Positions 45,540-57,991 are shown, numbered from the stretch's first letter. The stretch is 64,000 nucleotides of DNA from Eumeta japonica (GCA_005406025.1 BGZK01000002.1:806001-870000); one strand, 5' to 3'. Numbers and translations are program-made. Notes: generated by a model from the letters alone, not told the origin.

Positions 45540-45790
45540 TCACCTACGGGCTACAACGGCCGAAGCTCAGCCATGCCCGCAATGCCTATCCCGCCGTCTA
45601 GCTACGTCATACGCATACGCAATGCACTTACATGCATTGATTGCACTAATAGATACTCCCCTATGGTAGTATCTATTAGTGCGGTATGGTAGTGTCTATT
45701 AACCTGTCCGGCGAGGCCGACCTCGCGATCTCGCACACTCCGAATGTATGCGGGCGCGTTGAATATGCAACAGCCTCCGACTCAAATAAA
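45540..45790. other. Mixed-composition block containing a strong hairpin
   Basis: A GC-enriched stretch in AT-rich DNA. It contains the hairpin at 45643-45682 and a third related copy 'ggtatggtagtgtctatta' immediately after it. Frames at 45481-45669 and 45686-45907 have no motif. Confidence 0.35.
45643..45682. repeat. 15-bp perfect hairpin
   Basis: Stem 'gcactaatagatact' / 'agtatctattagtgc' with a 10-base loop 'cccctatggt'. Too short for a typical animal pre-miRNA; could be the end of a decayed inverted-repeat element. Confidence 0.8.
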
Positions 45791-45909
45791 TTGAATCAGG
45801 ACATCCCGGCGATTGCACACTCAGTATTTTTGAACCGCTCTTGTCACACGTCGAGTGCTTTTGTGAGCATTTATTTTGTTCATAAAGAAATTCTTTTAAA
45901 GCAATGAAA

Positions 45910-48900
45910 AAAGTGAGACAGTGAATTAATTATTTGGGCACATATTACACGCTTTATTTGAAAAAAAAATCAAAACCTCAAAATTAAACAGAAGAAAAAG
46001 TATACATTTGGAATAACATGATAAAGTTTCAGTCTGCATACGTAGTAGAAATAGAAAACGATTAGAGCTAGAGTCGTACGCACGTAACATGTTGCTTTGT
46101 CTGTTTTATTCTGTTTTACGATCTAATTTTTTTTTTTTTAATAATTAAAACATGCATATGTATACATAAAACTGTGTGTTTGAATGAACGTAAGTTTATA
46201 CTTCTTTGCGTAAATAAAGAATATTTTTTTGGAAAATGAAAATTGTTATTTTGTTAGGACATACCACATTAAATGAGTTATATAAAACAAATGTCATTAC
46301 ACTGTTTCCTGCGAGCGCTGTCCTAGTACTCGGTTGAACATTAACAAGCGATAAACACGTGTTTATATTTTTATAACAATACGCCACATTAAATTAATAA
46401 AAAAACATATGTTACTGTATTATTTCATGCATAGTTTGATTTACTATTAAGTACGGAGCGATTAAAATATTGTATCAAAAGTCAATCCTATCAATTTGTT
46501 ATTTTGATTAAAATTACTTTGTTTAGTTTTACAAAACTAAATGGTGCTTTACAAAACTAAATGTAAAAAAATTACTAAATGTAGAAATAACTAAATATAA
46601 AGGTTATGTTAATAATTGTGTATTGTAAATTGCATACAAAGGGTAGTAGTCTTACAATAATTAAACCAGCTTGTATGAAAATAATACACTAACATAAGTT
46701 ATAATGACCTCATCAATTTATAATTACTTTAAAAAATTATGTGAATGTTATTTTGTATAAAATATATTACTTTTTTTATTATGTTTTTACATCAAATTGT
46801 AAATTTGATGTTAAAAGATAATATTTACAAGATAATATTTATAAAAAGATAAGATTCATAATCTCATTTGTTTCACAAAACAATATTGTATTTTGCTACA
46901 TAATAATATGTATACATATTTTGTAAGGCACCTGAATTTATTGTAAATACTTTTTTACTTTATTTTAACGTAATTTCCAATCACTTTCATAAAAAAAAGT
47001 ACTAGTAAAATCTATATAATTAAAGTATAATCTTTGACATTTTTTTTAGTCGGTGTTACGTTTTGTATTAATTTAATAATTAATTCACTAATGTGAATAC
47101 TGTTTGTTATATTTATCATGAGAACTGTTTTGTGTATTTTACAAAACCTAAATGTAAAATTAATTAAAGTTGCTAGTATGTACTACTAAAAATATTTTGT
47201 TGCTTTTAAAAACAAACTGTGTTCGTAAATTTCAAAACAATCTACTATTTAATCTTACTTTGATTTTTATACAAGCAATTCATTTAAAATAATTATACTG
47301 AAATTAACCATACTCTTACATTTAATAAAAGATATTTAAATCGTAATTTAAAATCAAGTTGTTTTTGTAATATTAACAATACATCATCAATAAAAACGGT
47401 TTCTTGAAACAATATATATTTTTTTAGTGTTTGTTTTACATTATTTAATATGTACATTTAGTGTAAATTGTAAACAAGAAACATTTAGACATGTTAAAAT
47501 TATAGTAGAGCTTTGACAGGTCATACGGTTTGTCAGGACATCAATTTCCTTTTTCTAATGTATTTTGTTGTATCGATAACGAGATCAACATATATTGAAA
47601 ATTGAATGTAAATTAAAAGAAATTACGAAATCCAAAAATATTCGAATTGCTGTCTTAAAACTGTCAATATTCTCTTTAAAATAAATAGACACTTGTTTTT
47701 TTATTTTGTTCAAAGCCCATTGTGTAAACGGAAGTTGCAAAAAACCTCGTATCGCCATAAGTTGTTTCAAGTCTACTTAATAAGTTGTTTTTATCACAAT
47801 GCTAATATACTTAAAACTCAGCCGCTGCCCACTGTTCGTCATATCGATCTACTAACTGAACTCCTGCTCTGTCTTGCAATCAGGTGACCGTCTCGATTCC
47901 GATATCAACTCAATCGTCAATATTACGAGATAGTAATCAATACATTCCATACACAGGTATGCTATTAATTAACCGTTTAATGCTTAATATAAATAAATTA
48001 ATAATAACAGTTCCTTTATTGATATTATATAATTTTATTGTTTAGTTATAGATAAATTTAAGGATTAATGTATGAATTTTTCTACTGATATTTTTAACAC
48101 TGACTTGGATTTTTAAACTGACCACAAGGTATAAAAGAAAACCACAAAAAGTAATTGTTTAGAAGATTAAAACCTAATAGTAACTACAACTTTGTTCCAA
48201 GCGAAGGACACCCGAACACCTCATTCTTTCAATTCTTAATATACATATATTTAAATGTGATATGAAGTCCAAAAACTTATAAAAATTTGAATTCTAAGTG
48301 TTTGTTGTTATCCTTCTACATAAAAGAAACATTTTTAACGACAGGCCCTGAATAAAACTTACTGCTATTGAGTTCACGTATGCTAAAACATGTTTTTGTT
48401 AAACTTTCTAGAGCATCTGACAAACTTCACATCGGGGATTGTTTCCTTAACTCGTTAAGACTACAAGCTTTGTGTCTATTCACTCTATCACCTCGGGGCT
48501 TACTGGTATTTCAAAATGAATTGAGCGATGTTTAAAATGAAATAAACAGAGAAAATAATTGATAATGTGAATTATTAACACAGACGAATCGCTGCAAACC
48601 GCTTCAGCTATATTGCCTTCATGCAAATTCATGAGGCGAATTCAATGTAATAAAATCCCTTCCTATTAAATTTATTATTTACAGGACAAACAATAATATG
48701 AATAAAAAAACAATATACCACGTTTTTAAAATGAACTAAAAAGAAAAAAAACTGATTGTAAATTATAAATTAATTATTCTAAATTTATTTATTTATTTAA
48801 AAACTATTCAGAATTAACAATCATAAATTTTTAGAACAAATTGTTTGAGTTCAGAAATCTGTATGTGATTTTAATCTTTATCAAGTTAAAATGATTGACT

Positions 48901-50370
48901 TGATATTTTCCAGTCGATTTTAAAAACGTAGTAGGTACATATTCATTTCCATTATTATTTTTACTTTTTATATTTTGTGTGTAAATTTTGCAAATGATTT
49001 AAAACTAAATTGTTTCGGGTAAAAATTTAAGAGGTATAGTTAACCTAGTCCTATTATATCATTTAATTCTCAGCTTTATTTACAGTTTGAAGTATCTAGC
49101 TCATTGGACAAGTCATATCATAGCAATATTTTGTTTTGCCTATTCGGATGCAAAATTTCATCAGAATACACAAACAAAGAAACTAATAGACGGATAAGAA
49201 AGGCTCTAAATAAAAACGTGGTAAAGCACAATAACTGAAACTCATAATTCTAAGAAAGTTCCACGGCCCGTGTCCGCGTAAAGCATTTCAGCGGAAAAAC
49301 CGCCATCACTTTTGTTCGAAGCCGACAGTTTTTTCACCTCTGCAGCTTGGAAAGGTCGATTTAGTGCTTGGAACTAGACAGCGAAACTTTTTTTCTCTAG
49401 AGAGAAAAAGGTAATTCAAATTACAAACGCAAATCGAACAATCAAGAGGACGTACTGTGAAACTAATTTCGCGAAGTTTCATTTGTCGGTGTATTTCATC
49501 TTTTTTTTTATATTGTAGTACTATAACTTTAAAATTGTTAACAATAAATAATCATTTTAAAATTTAAAACGGGAGTTTATATTTCTTCTAGTTTTATGAA
49601 CACAATGCATCGATTTATGAATAAAATGACATTCAAATATTTTTTTCTCATTTGTCCATCATAGATTTCTATTTCAGATGTAAAGATTAACATGAGTATA
49701 TCACTTAAAAAGAAAGTTATTTTCATTTTTGATTTGTAAGTTCATGTCATTTCATTGCTAAAGCTTATCTTTTGACACGAATTCTTAAGTCTACAAAAAA
49801 AATACAAAAATATGTTGCAAATTTACAGAAACGCAATGTAAGTAATTTATTTGGATAAGTTTGTGCCGTTGGAAGTAATAATAAAAAACAGTCTTTTTTT
49901 CGGACGTATTTAGTTCAGCTTACGTGTTTTATGGAATTGTATAAAATAAGGTAAAGAATAAATAATAATTATAAGAAAGACGAGTTTCGGGTCACATAAA
50001 TTGTCATGGACATATCGTTGTTTAAAAGCAACTCTAGACCATTCATAAAAAGAAAGAGAACGCACACAGTACATTTTATACTATAAGAAATTGGCCTTGT
50101 TTTGGCTGTCCGAAACAAATTAAATTAAGATTTTATTATAAATATATATATTTCACTAGACGAATTGTATTATCATGTTTTGTTCATGTCTTGACGTAGG
50201 GACCATTATCATTAACATCATGAGTAATATTATTGGATATGATTATGGTTGACCTTTATAAATCGCATTAAGTATGATATATGTGTCCTTTTATTTAAAC
50301 AATTAGGTGAAATATCGATGATTTGATTGGTTAGGTATTTATAAATATACTTAAAACTAAATACGAAGGT
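45910..50370. other. Long AT-rich gene desert
   Basis: About 4.5 kb of A/T-rich, low-complexity sequence. A small mixed-composition patch (49260-49430) ends in a 20-bp palindrome 'tttttctctagagagaaaaa' (49391-49410). No exon, RNA gene or recognisable repeat could be supported elsewhere. Confidence 0.45.
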
Positions 50371-50379
50371 TTTTTTAAA

Positions 50380-51340
50380 CTCTATTCAGATGGCTCTAAA
50401 CAGATAGACGGGACAGGAGCAAGATTTTATAATGCAAGAATAAATATGGGAATAAGTTTTACAATTCTTAATTGTATTCGGATGTTTCGATAATGTCTCT
50501 AGAACTTTAAGCTATATTAGAAACACTGACCTATGCTACTTCGTTGGACACCAAAAATAGTAGTTTTCACAGAGAGTAAAGGTGCGTTACAGCATATAAT
50601 TCGATGCTCCTGAGGGTAACGAAAAGTACTGATTGCATATTGTATTTTGGAAATATTACACGAGCTGAATAGGTCTCGTAAGACTTTGCGCCTTCAATGG
50701 CTTCCTTTACACATAGGTCGTGCAAAGAAGAGGCTCGTCGACTAGCAATAGTAGGTGTTGTGAAAGGAGCAAAAATTAATTTGAAACCCTGCTACACTGA
50801 GCACCTTCTGAAAATTAAATCAGACTGTTATAATCTTTGGACAAAGCCTTTAAACAAATTTTTCATTGCAAAAGGTGTTTGGTATAAAACTATGCAGGAT
50901 CAGCCTTTTCGTCATCCATGGTTTTTTGGTGAGAAAGAAAATTATAGAAAAAATGTAATAGCTGCTTTTAGACTCCGTTCTAGACATATTCCATTAAACA
51001 AATTTACATTCTTAATGAAGAAAACTGATTTATCTAATTGTGACATTTGTCACATGGTGGAAGATGTAACATAATATGTTCTGACGGAATGTACGAGATG
51101 TGATACAGATAGGAATAATTTGTGGAAAAGCATAGCTTCTTGAAGTCTATATCAGGGATTAATTACATTTTGGCTGATCCCGGGTTTCAATCTACGAATT
51201 TCGTGTTTAGATATATACATAGATTTATGGTAGCACGTAAGACATATTATAAATACGAGGCTAACACCTCCATAAGGACCAAATTTTATAGAAACATAAT
51301 AGCGAGTATAAACACAAGCATGTATATTTTTTAAACTTGT
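50380..51340 (+). pseudogene. LINE ORF2 C-terminus: RNase H domain and CCHC-like tail
   Basis: The RNase H domain of a non-LTR retrotransposon starts at 'YSDGSKQIDGTGARFYNA' near 50398. The 'IVVFTESKGALQHI' strand follows near 50558 (canonical FTDSKSAL, so one catalytic Asp is changed), then 'LNRSRKTLRLQWLPLHIG' near 50670. From 50697 the frame continues through 'NLKPCYTEHLLKIKSDCYNL', 'GVWYKTMQDQP', 'HPWFF', 'FRLRSRHIPLNKFTFLMKK' and 'NCDICHMVEDVT'. Stops and shifts interrupt it near 50520, 50600 and 51074. The reverse transcriptase part is absent (5' truncation). It is a family with an RNase H domain, distinct from the LINEs at 15565 and 40240. Confidence 0.8.
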
Positions 51341-51404
51341 GTCCAGCTACGTTACTTTCCTTTTATTCAGTTAAAAATTTACTGTTTTCATGTTGATTGA
51401 CTTT

Positions 51405-51700
51405 CAGTTTCAAATTCATTTAAGGAGCTCTGTGTGCGCATGGCCAATTGAGTCAACATTTACCTTTATACAAATTTAAGAGCATTAGTAAGCAATTATT
51501 CAGCAAAGTAGGGTATCACATATTTTCGAAATACTTAGAATATCCTTAGGCACGAGCGGCTAGACTTCTTACCGAGCTGTTTCATTAATCAATGGTTTAG
51601 TATTTATTTTCATTATGTGTGATAAAATTAAAAAAAAGCTATCCTTAAGTTTATAACTTATTCCTATTGAATGAAAGCAGTCTTACGAACGAGCGGCAAA
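51405..51700 (+). pseudogene. LINE 3' tail, same family as 15565-16745
   Basis: 'caaattcatttaaggagctctgtgtgcgca', 'tttatacaaatttaagagcattag', 'ggcacgagcggctagacttc' and 'ttaccgagctgtttcattaat' match 16530-16730 closely. 'aaaattaaaaaaaagctatcc' (51628-51647) shows the intact junction of coding tail and 3' UTR that is split at 16745. Confidence 0.75.
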
Positions 51701-51879
51701 GTGTAAATTCGCAAAAAAATATATGTCGTATGTCATGTGTTATTCCATAACCTATGAAATAAAGATATTTGTGATTTAAACTTGGAAAGCAACTGCTGAT
51801 CAGCATGACTTTAAAACAATTTTTCAAAACAAAGCAGGGTGTGCTGAAATAAGCAAGTTTCAAATCGAACTTATATTTG

Positions 51880-52085
51880 GTACCACAGCTTTATACAATT
51901 GTATTAGCTACAAATAAAACTATATACAGAAAACCAGCAATGCTATCGCTTCGGTTGGGAGCAGGCTTTTATCAGATTGCTGCTTGGGCGGGTGAAAATC
52001 GGCCGCCGCGCCCACGCGCTGTAAACTGCTCAACGTATTACGATGAGACATCCTTGATGCAGGCCGAGGTTTTATCGTAGAACAT
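51880..52085. other. Mixed-composition block, unclassified
   Basis: A 67-codon frame (51877-52080) spans a GC-enriched patch ('gaaaatcggccgccgcgccc'). No motif or splice support; possibly conserved non-coding DNA. Confidence 0.25.
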
Positions 52086-52236
52086 TGTATATTTACAACA
52101 CGTTTCTGTATTACTTATTTTGATACGGAAAAACTTATTTTACTGAGATAGTATGGCACATAGAACTATTAACAGTATGTAACAAGTAATTTTCGCTTTC
52201 ATATTACAAATTTACTTTTTTAATCATATATTTTTC

Positions 52237-52768
52237 TTTAGGACTCCGTAGCCAAAATACCAAAAACGGAAACCTTATAGTTTCGTCATGTCTATCCATC
52301 CGTCCGTCCATTCAGATGTCACAGGTATTTTATTAAAAACTACAAGATGTATATCGATGTAGTTTAAAGAATAGGTGTTTGGTATAAGCCACTACTTAGT
52401 TTCATGATTAAATAACAAAAATAAATATTTCTAGGGGGGAGCACTCTACACATGTAACAGAAGCTGGAAAAAAATCTTTTTCAGCGAACATCAACGTGTG
52501 ACACATATTTTGACGTTGTGGCACATATTCAATATTTTATTTGATTCAATGAATATTTTTTGAAATAACATAAATGTCGACATACTTAAGTGTAATTAGT
52601 CGACATACTCCTTGTTTCTCTAGTTATAAGTCTATATTTATTCTGTACGGGAAACATGAAAAAAAAAGTATAACAACGTAGTCTTTACATCTGTAATACA
52701 TTTCTTTGTTGTAATGGCTACGGAACCCTACACTGAGTATTGTCCGACATGCTCTTGGACAGTTTTTT
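52237..52768 (-). repeat. SINE-like lepidopteran repeat, near full length
   Basis: On the plus strand it begins 'aggactccgtagccaaaata', has 'ttcgtcatgtctatccatcc' and 'ggggggagcactctacac'. It ends 'ctacggaaccctacactgag', then 'gtccgacatgctcttggacag' and a T-run. Both ends carry the 'ggaaccct'-type block, the right end matching the start of the 16757 copy when reversed. Confidence 0.8.
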
Positions 52769-52893
52769 CTGTATAACTTTTTAAGACAATTCTTTAATTT
52801 TTTAATAAAATTCCATAGGACAATAGCTCAAACACCCTCTGTTCCATTGTCTTAATGGGATACTGGAGTTTTAGATGACACTAAATATTTGAA

Positions 52894-53673
52894 TAGTCTA
52901 GTCGATAAGTTAAGAAAGGTGTTAATTCAACATAATGGTGCTAAAATTATGTGTTAGGGCTCATTTAATCCGAAATCATGTCTAGATTATTGTGCTAGAA
53001 AATTGAATTAGCACATGAAAAATTCCAAAAGTTATAAACAATTAAAGAAAGAAAAAAAGTAGTGTTTGGGGTTTTGCTTATAATTCGTAAACTAATATAT
53101 TTTTTTTGGATTTTCAAAAAAAGGTTCTAAAGGAAGAGGAAATTTACCTAAAAAAAAAAGTCCTAACTCCCGGAACTCTACCTCTATTATTAATAATTTT
53201 ACTTTAACGTGGAATTGCCGTCCACGCGCCATTTTTAGGTTGCGCGCATGGTGTCGCAAGTCAGTAAGTTACCATAAAAAAATTTTTTTAGGGTATTTAA
53301 ACTAAATTAAAAAACCTAAATCTAAATCTAAATCTAAAAAACCTAAAAATGGCGCGTGGACGGCAATTCCACGTTAAAGTAAAATTATTAATAATAGAGG
53401 TAGAGTTCCGGGAGTTAGGTCTTTTTTTAGTAAATTTCCTCTTTTTAAGAAACTTTTTTCAAAATACAAAAAAAATATTAGTCTACGAATTATAAGCAAA
53501 AAACCAAACACTACTGTTTTTATATCTTTAATTATTTATAACTTTTAGAATTTTTAATGTAATAATTCAATTTTCTAGCACAATCATCTAGACATGATTC
53601 CGGATCGAATAAGCTGTAACTTTTAGCACCATTATGATGAATTAACACCTTTCTCAACTTATCGACTAGACTA
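52894..53673. repeat. Long inverted repeat, arms about 340 bp, 98-bp spacer
   Basis: Left arm 52894-53241 and right arm 53340-53673 are reverse complements with scattered substitutions and small indels. Landmarks: 'tagtctagtcgataagtt' outermost; 'ggtgttaattcaacataatgg'; 'gcttataattcgta'; 'aactcccggaactctacctc'; 'gtggaattgccgtccacgcg' innermost. The inner ~110 bp is nearly identical; outer parts are more diverged. The spacer holds a short (aaatct)n run. It could be a head-to-head duplication or a foldback element. No coding sequence was recognised. Confidence 0.93.
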
Positions 53674-54540
53674 GAAACGGCTTTACCTGTGAGACACTTC
53701 GAACATCTATTTTTAAATACCGTTTTTGGAAGTTATGCAAAGCTACTCAGCGTTATACCTATATCGTCGTATTGTTAAATCCAAAAATTTTTCGACAGTA
53801 TTTTCTAAAGTTAGTTGAAATATGTAGAAAATTCAATAGAGGATAGTTAGAAAAATTAATTGGAAGGAAAGATGTTGACGCAAATTTTAAATCTACGATA
53901 TATTTTTTGTCTCAACGTTAGTATCATTGTTACCGTTACAGAAATTAACAAAAGATTTTTTTAATAATTATGCTACTTTAATACATGTACAAGTCTTAAA
54001 ATCTTATACATGATTCTCGAATAAATATTGTAAAAGATGTGCCTTGTAATCTAATTTCATACAAAAAAAAACTAGCAAACCCTCAGACGTTGTCCTGCCC
54101 GAACGTTGGCTTGCCTGCTATTAGCGGATTCAGCAAATGCTTCTTCGTTAACCTATATTTGACATTTGACCCGAGTTTGACATTTTATTTTTTTATTTCG
54201 GTTCCTAAAAAATGACTGCAATATCTGGACGGTCGTTGGGAGATATCCTATTTGATATCTATCAATATACAGCGAACAGAAACTGAAATGCCAAAACAGC
54301 ACCTACCTACGATGCAAATGACTTGCGCAAGTATCGATGTGTACGTCAAATACCACAGAATTCGGCATGGCGCCACCCATTGCCACGGCCCTACCTATTA
54401 CAGGCTCAATAACTGTGAATTATTCTCAAACCACCAATTATTCATGAATTTCTCAAGTGATTCATGATTTTTACAATCAGTTGCTTATTAAAAAAGAATG
54501 GAGAGTATAGAAGGGAAATTTAGGGGGTATGTGTTATAAT
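53674..54540. other. Nothing recognised
   Basis: AT-rich sequence; the frame at 54252-54467 has no motif. Confidence 0.4.
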
Positions 54541-54559
54541 GGTCAAAAATTAATTCTAC

Positions 54560-54990
54560 AAAAATAATAATAATATGAATTCGCGCCTATTTCCCAGAAG
54601 GGTCGGCAGAGATTTGGAGTGGTTCGATCTTTGTACATCTCTCTTGCTTCACTAACATCCATCAATCTTTTCATGAAAGCTCGTCGGTTTCGGGTGCTAA
54701 AAATTTGGCCCTTTTTTTAATATGCCATCAATATGGTCTGCATAGGATTTTCTAGGGCGACCCTTGCCGACCTTTCCATTACACACATTTGCTCTATAAT
54801 TTGTTTTGTCTACTTACAGTCTACATTCATTCTTCCTTTCCAGACGGTCAAACCATCACAATACACTTCTTTCTACTCTAGTCACTACATCTTCCTTCAA
54901 ACCACACCGCTCTCTAACATCACTGTTCCTACATCTATCTTTCCGAGACATTCCACTCATACTACGCAGTGAACACATCTCCACTGCATT
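54560..54990 (-). pseudogene. LINE reverse transcriptase C-terminal tail (WFGHVERM-type)
   Basis: Minus-strand translation gives, in order, 'RERCGLKEDVVTRVERSVL', a 'WFDRLERKNECRL' segment (canonical RWFGHVERM...RL), 'GKVGKGRPRKSYADHI' (canonical GRPR...W.D.I), and in another frame 'EKIDG'/'ARE.YKDR' near the end. This is the tail of the endonuclease/reverse transcriptase ORF common in insect RTE-like LINEs. Stops and frameshifts are frequent; only the last ~130 codons remain. Confidence 0.78.
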
Positions 54991-54999
54991 GGTCCTACT

Positions 55000-56280
55000 T
55001 TATGATATTTATTATAAGTATTAAATTCATAAAATAGGTTCAACGTCACAATTATCTTTGTATATTACATAATACATATTAGAAGAGTTTAGTAACTAAT
55101 ATAAGCATCGAAGAATTATATATAATAAACAAAGATAAATGTGACGTCGATAACAAGAAATAATTACAGGTAATAAATATTCTACTTCACATACTAAACT
55201 ACAAAAATTCCATTCCTCGTGTTAATTAATAACTTTGAAGTTATTTTGTTTGTATAATACCAATTGCTACGCTCAATCTATTCAAGTTTACATAATTTAT
55301 TTTATCAGTACGCTCTATTCCAAATACGAACATCGAAATCCAAGGAAATCAAATGGCTGAGTAACAAAATTAATATACATATGAATTACATTGCCTTAAT
55401 ATTCTGTGAATTTTCGTAAACCTCCGGTGCGCATTTCATTAACGCAGCAGTTCCCAGTTCATTACCCTTTTTGACACTGTGACATAACCGGCGTCAGACC
55501 TCGGCCGAGCGACTGCGCCCGCCCAATCGATATCGGGGGTATCGACGCTGTATGTACTGGGTCACTCATTTGAAAATAGGAAAATATGTTTGTTGGTTGT
55601 AGTGTATTGTCGTGTTTGTTAACTCGGTCTCAAATTAAACAAGATAAATTTAACGTGAATGCAAAAGCTGGGATGCGAGTGAGAAAAAATAAGCAAGCTA
55701 ATCAAATGAGCATTAATAAGGACTTTAGAATATAATGACCGCAAATAAATTGATAATTTTTATTGCGGAAACACTAAACAAAAACGCGCAATAAAATTTA
55801 ACAGCTGCATTAGCACAACTGCGGCCGTGCTAGCGTAAATCATAGGCGTTGTGGGCATGACGTCACAGCTTTATCTCTACTCATTATTTATATTATTCGT
55901 CTATTTAATTTACCAATAAAATTATAAATATAATGAGTCTAAATAACATAAAATTCTACAAATTGTCACAATGCATGAATGCAATTGAGAGTAGAGTGAA
56001 ATTTAGTTAAAAATATAAATTTCGAATGCTTACTTCGCTTAAAAACCGCTCGCTGTATTACAGTAGTATGGTCAAACAATGCATAAACAGGATCGATATC
56101 ATTTATCGGCGACAATGAGATAAGCTCGGAAAAAACTACCATTACTGATACTACAACTACTTTAGTTACCAAAGTAATTATTTTTGGAGATCATAGACTC
56201 AATAGACTCTTGAACTCGAAAGGCGTTCATTAAAAAAAATAGGATAAGTATGTAGCCTGTGATTTTTATAAATTGTTATT
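55000..56280. other. AT-rich DNA with small mixed-composition patches
   Basis: Patches at about 55430-55560 ('gacctcggccgagcgactgcg', 'ccaatcgatatcgggggtatcg') and 55810-55880 (contains TGACGTCA at 55859-55866) look like possible conserved elements. No coding or repeat evidence. Confidence 0.3.
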
Positions 56281-56289
56281 TTAGTTTTT

Positions 56290-57075
56290 AACACAGTCTT
56301 TTAGCATAATACACTTGCCATATCTATTTTCTAAGCTTAAAATTTTTTTCTTAAAAGGTTTTGATACTGAGCACCTGAAATTTTTTTTATAACTGCAATG
56401 ATTAATTCAACATCTTCGAATCTTTATCTTTTCAGATACTCATTCAACATTAAAAATAAATAGAAATCAGTAGGAGCAAGATCGAATGCATATCGAGGAT
56501 GCTTAAAAATCAGCATTTCGAATTGCAGCCATAGCAATAACTGAACTGTGAGTCGAGACAATATCTTCATGGAATAATACATTCTTTGTTAATTTGCCTC
56601 GCCATTTCTTTTGAATTTCGTGACGCATTTTTTTTTTAATTTGTTCTGCACACTAAAAGCCCAATAGTAGCTCCAAGGTTGAGACATTTTAACATGACGA
56701 CCCCATTACTATCTCAAAAAAGAGAACTCATGATTTTTCCAGCACAATTACACGCCTTAAAATGCTTTAAGATTAGGGATGATGGTTTTTTACAAGACAG
56801 ACTGTCATATTGTTTCTGGATCGTAATAGTAAAGCCACGTTTCATCCGTAATTATAAGTCGAACCAAAATACTATCGGGGTCTCGTTGTGACAGTTCCAA
56901 AGAAGCTAGAGAAATGTCCAGCCTGATTTTTTTTGTGCATCGGTAAGCGTTGTGGGGACCCAGCGCGCGGATTCTTTTTTATCTCAAAAGATTCATGTTG
57001 CACATTACCACTCGAAATCTTTGTTCCTTCAGCTATAAAACGTAAGGTGGCACGTCGATTTGCTAAGAGATTTTC
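56290..57075 (-). pseudogene. Mariner transposase, catalytic and C-terminal part, decayed
   Basis: Cut-and-paste Tc1/mariner transposase with DD34D-type core. Minus strand, N to C: 'KKIRLDISLASLELSQRDP' near 56900; 'ITDETWLYYYDPET' near 56830 (DETW holds the first catalytic Asp); 'QPWSYYW' near 56665; 'KEMARQINKECIIPWRYCLD' near 56590; a degraded HEDNA.aHSS region near 56570; 'AMAAIRNA'-type stretch near 56535; 'FDLAPTDFYLF' near 56480 (canonical LAPSDF, third acidic residue); 'VELIIAV' near 56395; tail to about 56290. Multiple stops and frameshifts. The N-terminal DNA-binding part lies separately at 57990-58195. Confidence 0.85.
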
Positions 57076-57189
57076 TTTTTACACGCTTTTTATTAACTTC
57101 ACTTGTATGTTTGTTTGTTTGTTTAACTGTCAGTTTGTCTGTAACTCTCCTTTGGACTAAAAGTGAGTGGGGGTAAAGTGAAAGGCGCG

Positions 57190-57345
57190 CGACAGAGCAG
57201 CAGTCCCTTATTACTGTACGAATATCTCACTAATTCGAGTACGATTGTTGGCCGAGCGGTCTAAGGCGCGCGTCTTCAATGACATCAGCCTTCGGATTCA
57301 CCGATCGTGGGTTCTACTCCCGTCCACGCCGGAAATTTTTTTTTT
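57190..57345 (+). tRNA. tRNA-like sequence (pseudogene or SINE head)
   Basis: 'tggccgagcggtctaaggcg' (57249-57268) fits the A box/D arm of a Leu/Ser-type tRNA. 'gtgggttctactcccgt' (57307-57323) resembles a T arm and B box with changes, and a T-run follows the end 'ccacgccgg'. The 5' acceptor strand (about 57242-57248) does not pair with the 3' 'ccacgcc', and the anticodon stem is poor. A functional tRNA is therefore unlikely. It interrupts the mariner element. Confidence 0.4.
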
Positions 57346-57769
57346 AATTTTTCTGCAAATTCTAAGATTGTAGCCGTACATCCAAGTGTAATTGATTCGG
57401 AGAAACTTGACCTCTTCTTTGTGACGTTGCAACTCCAATTTTAAAAATTTACTAAGAATAAAATCATTTGAATTATTGTAATTAAATTTATATTTTATTT
57501 TAAATTCAACATCAAGTGCACACGTCAAGACTGGATTGGTTATCGAACTTATAACTGTAAATTTTCTCTTCAAGTCGAAGCTAATTTTACTACTCTCCAC
57601 CCTCTGTTAGAAATTCATTATACTATCTGCATCAACATAAAATTTTAGAATTTCACACTTCAAACTTTATTACGTTGTTCAAGAAGAATTTTACATTCAT
57701 GCACCCTCTGTTGGAAATTTATAATACTATCAACGAGAACTTGAAGAAAAAATCTATGGACAATAAATC

Positions 57770-57991
57770 GAACTAAAAAGTTAAAAATAAATATAGTTTA
57801 AAAAAACTAAAAAAAACACGCTTTTAAAGAATGTTGAACTAAAAAGTTCAAAATAAATATGGTTTAAAAAAATTAAAAAAACACGCTTTTTATGTACTAT
57901 TGTCATAATTTTATTTTTAAAATTATTTTTAACTTTTAAGTTTTAATATTTTTTAAAAGCGTGTTTTTTTAGTTTTTTTAAAATATATTTA
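57770..57991. repeat. Small element with one direct and one inverted copy of a ~60-bp unit
   Basis: Unit 'gaactaaaaagtt.aaaataaa...aaaaacacgctttt' occurs at about 57770-57830 and 57832-57893 in direct order. It then occurs inverted as 'aaaagcgtgtttttttag' at about 57952-57991. The inverted arms are about 40 bp. It abuts the mariner N-terminal piece exactly where its coding match ends. Confidence 0.7.

Noticed and set aside
45643..45682. microRNA precursor
   Set aside because: Total length of 40 bases and a 15-bp stem are too short for a typical animal pre-miRNA.
57298..57600. 100-codon minus-strand frame ending in GSRTHDR
   Set aside because: The end of the frame is the antisense of a tRNA-like B box, a well-known false protein signature; the rest has no motif.
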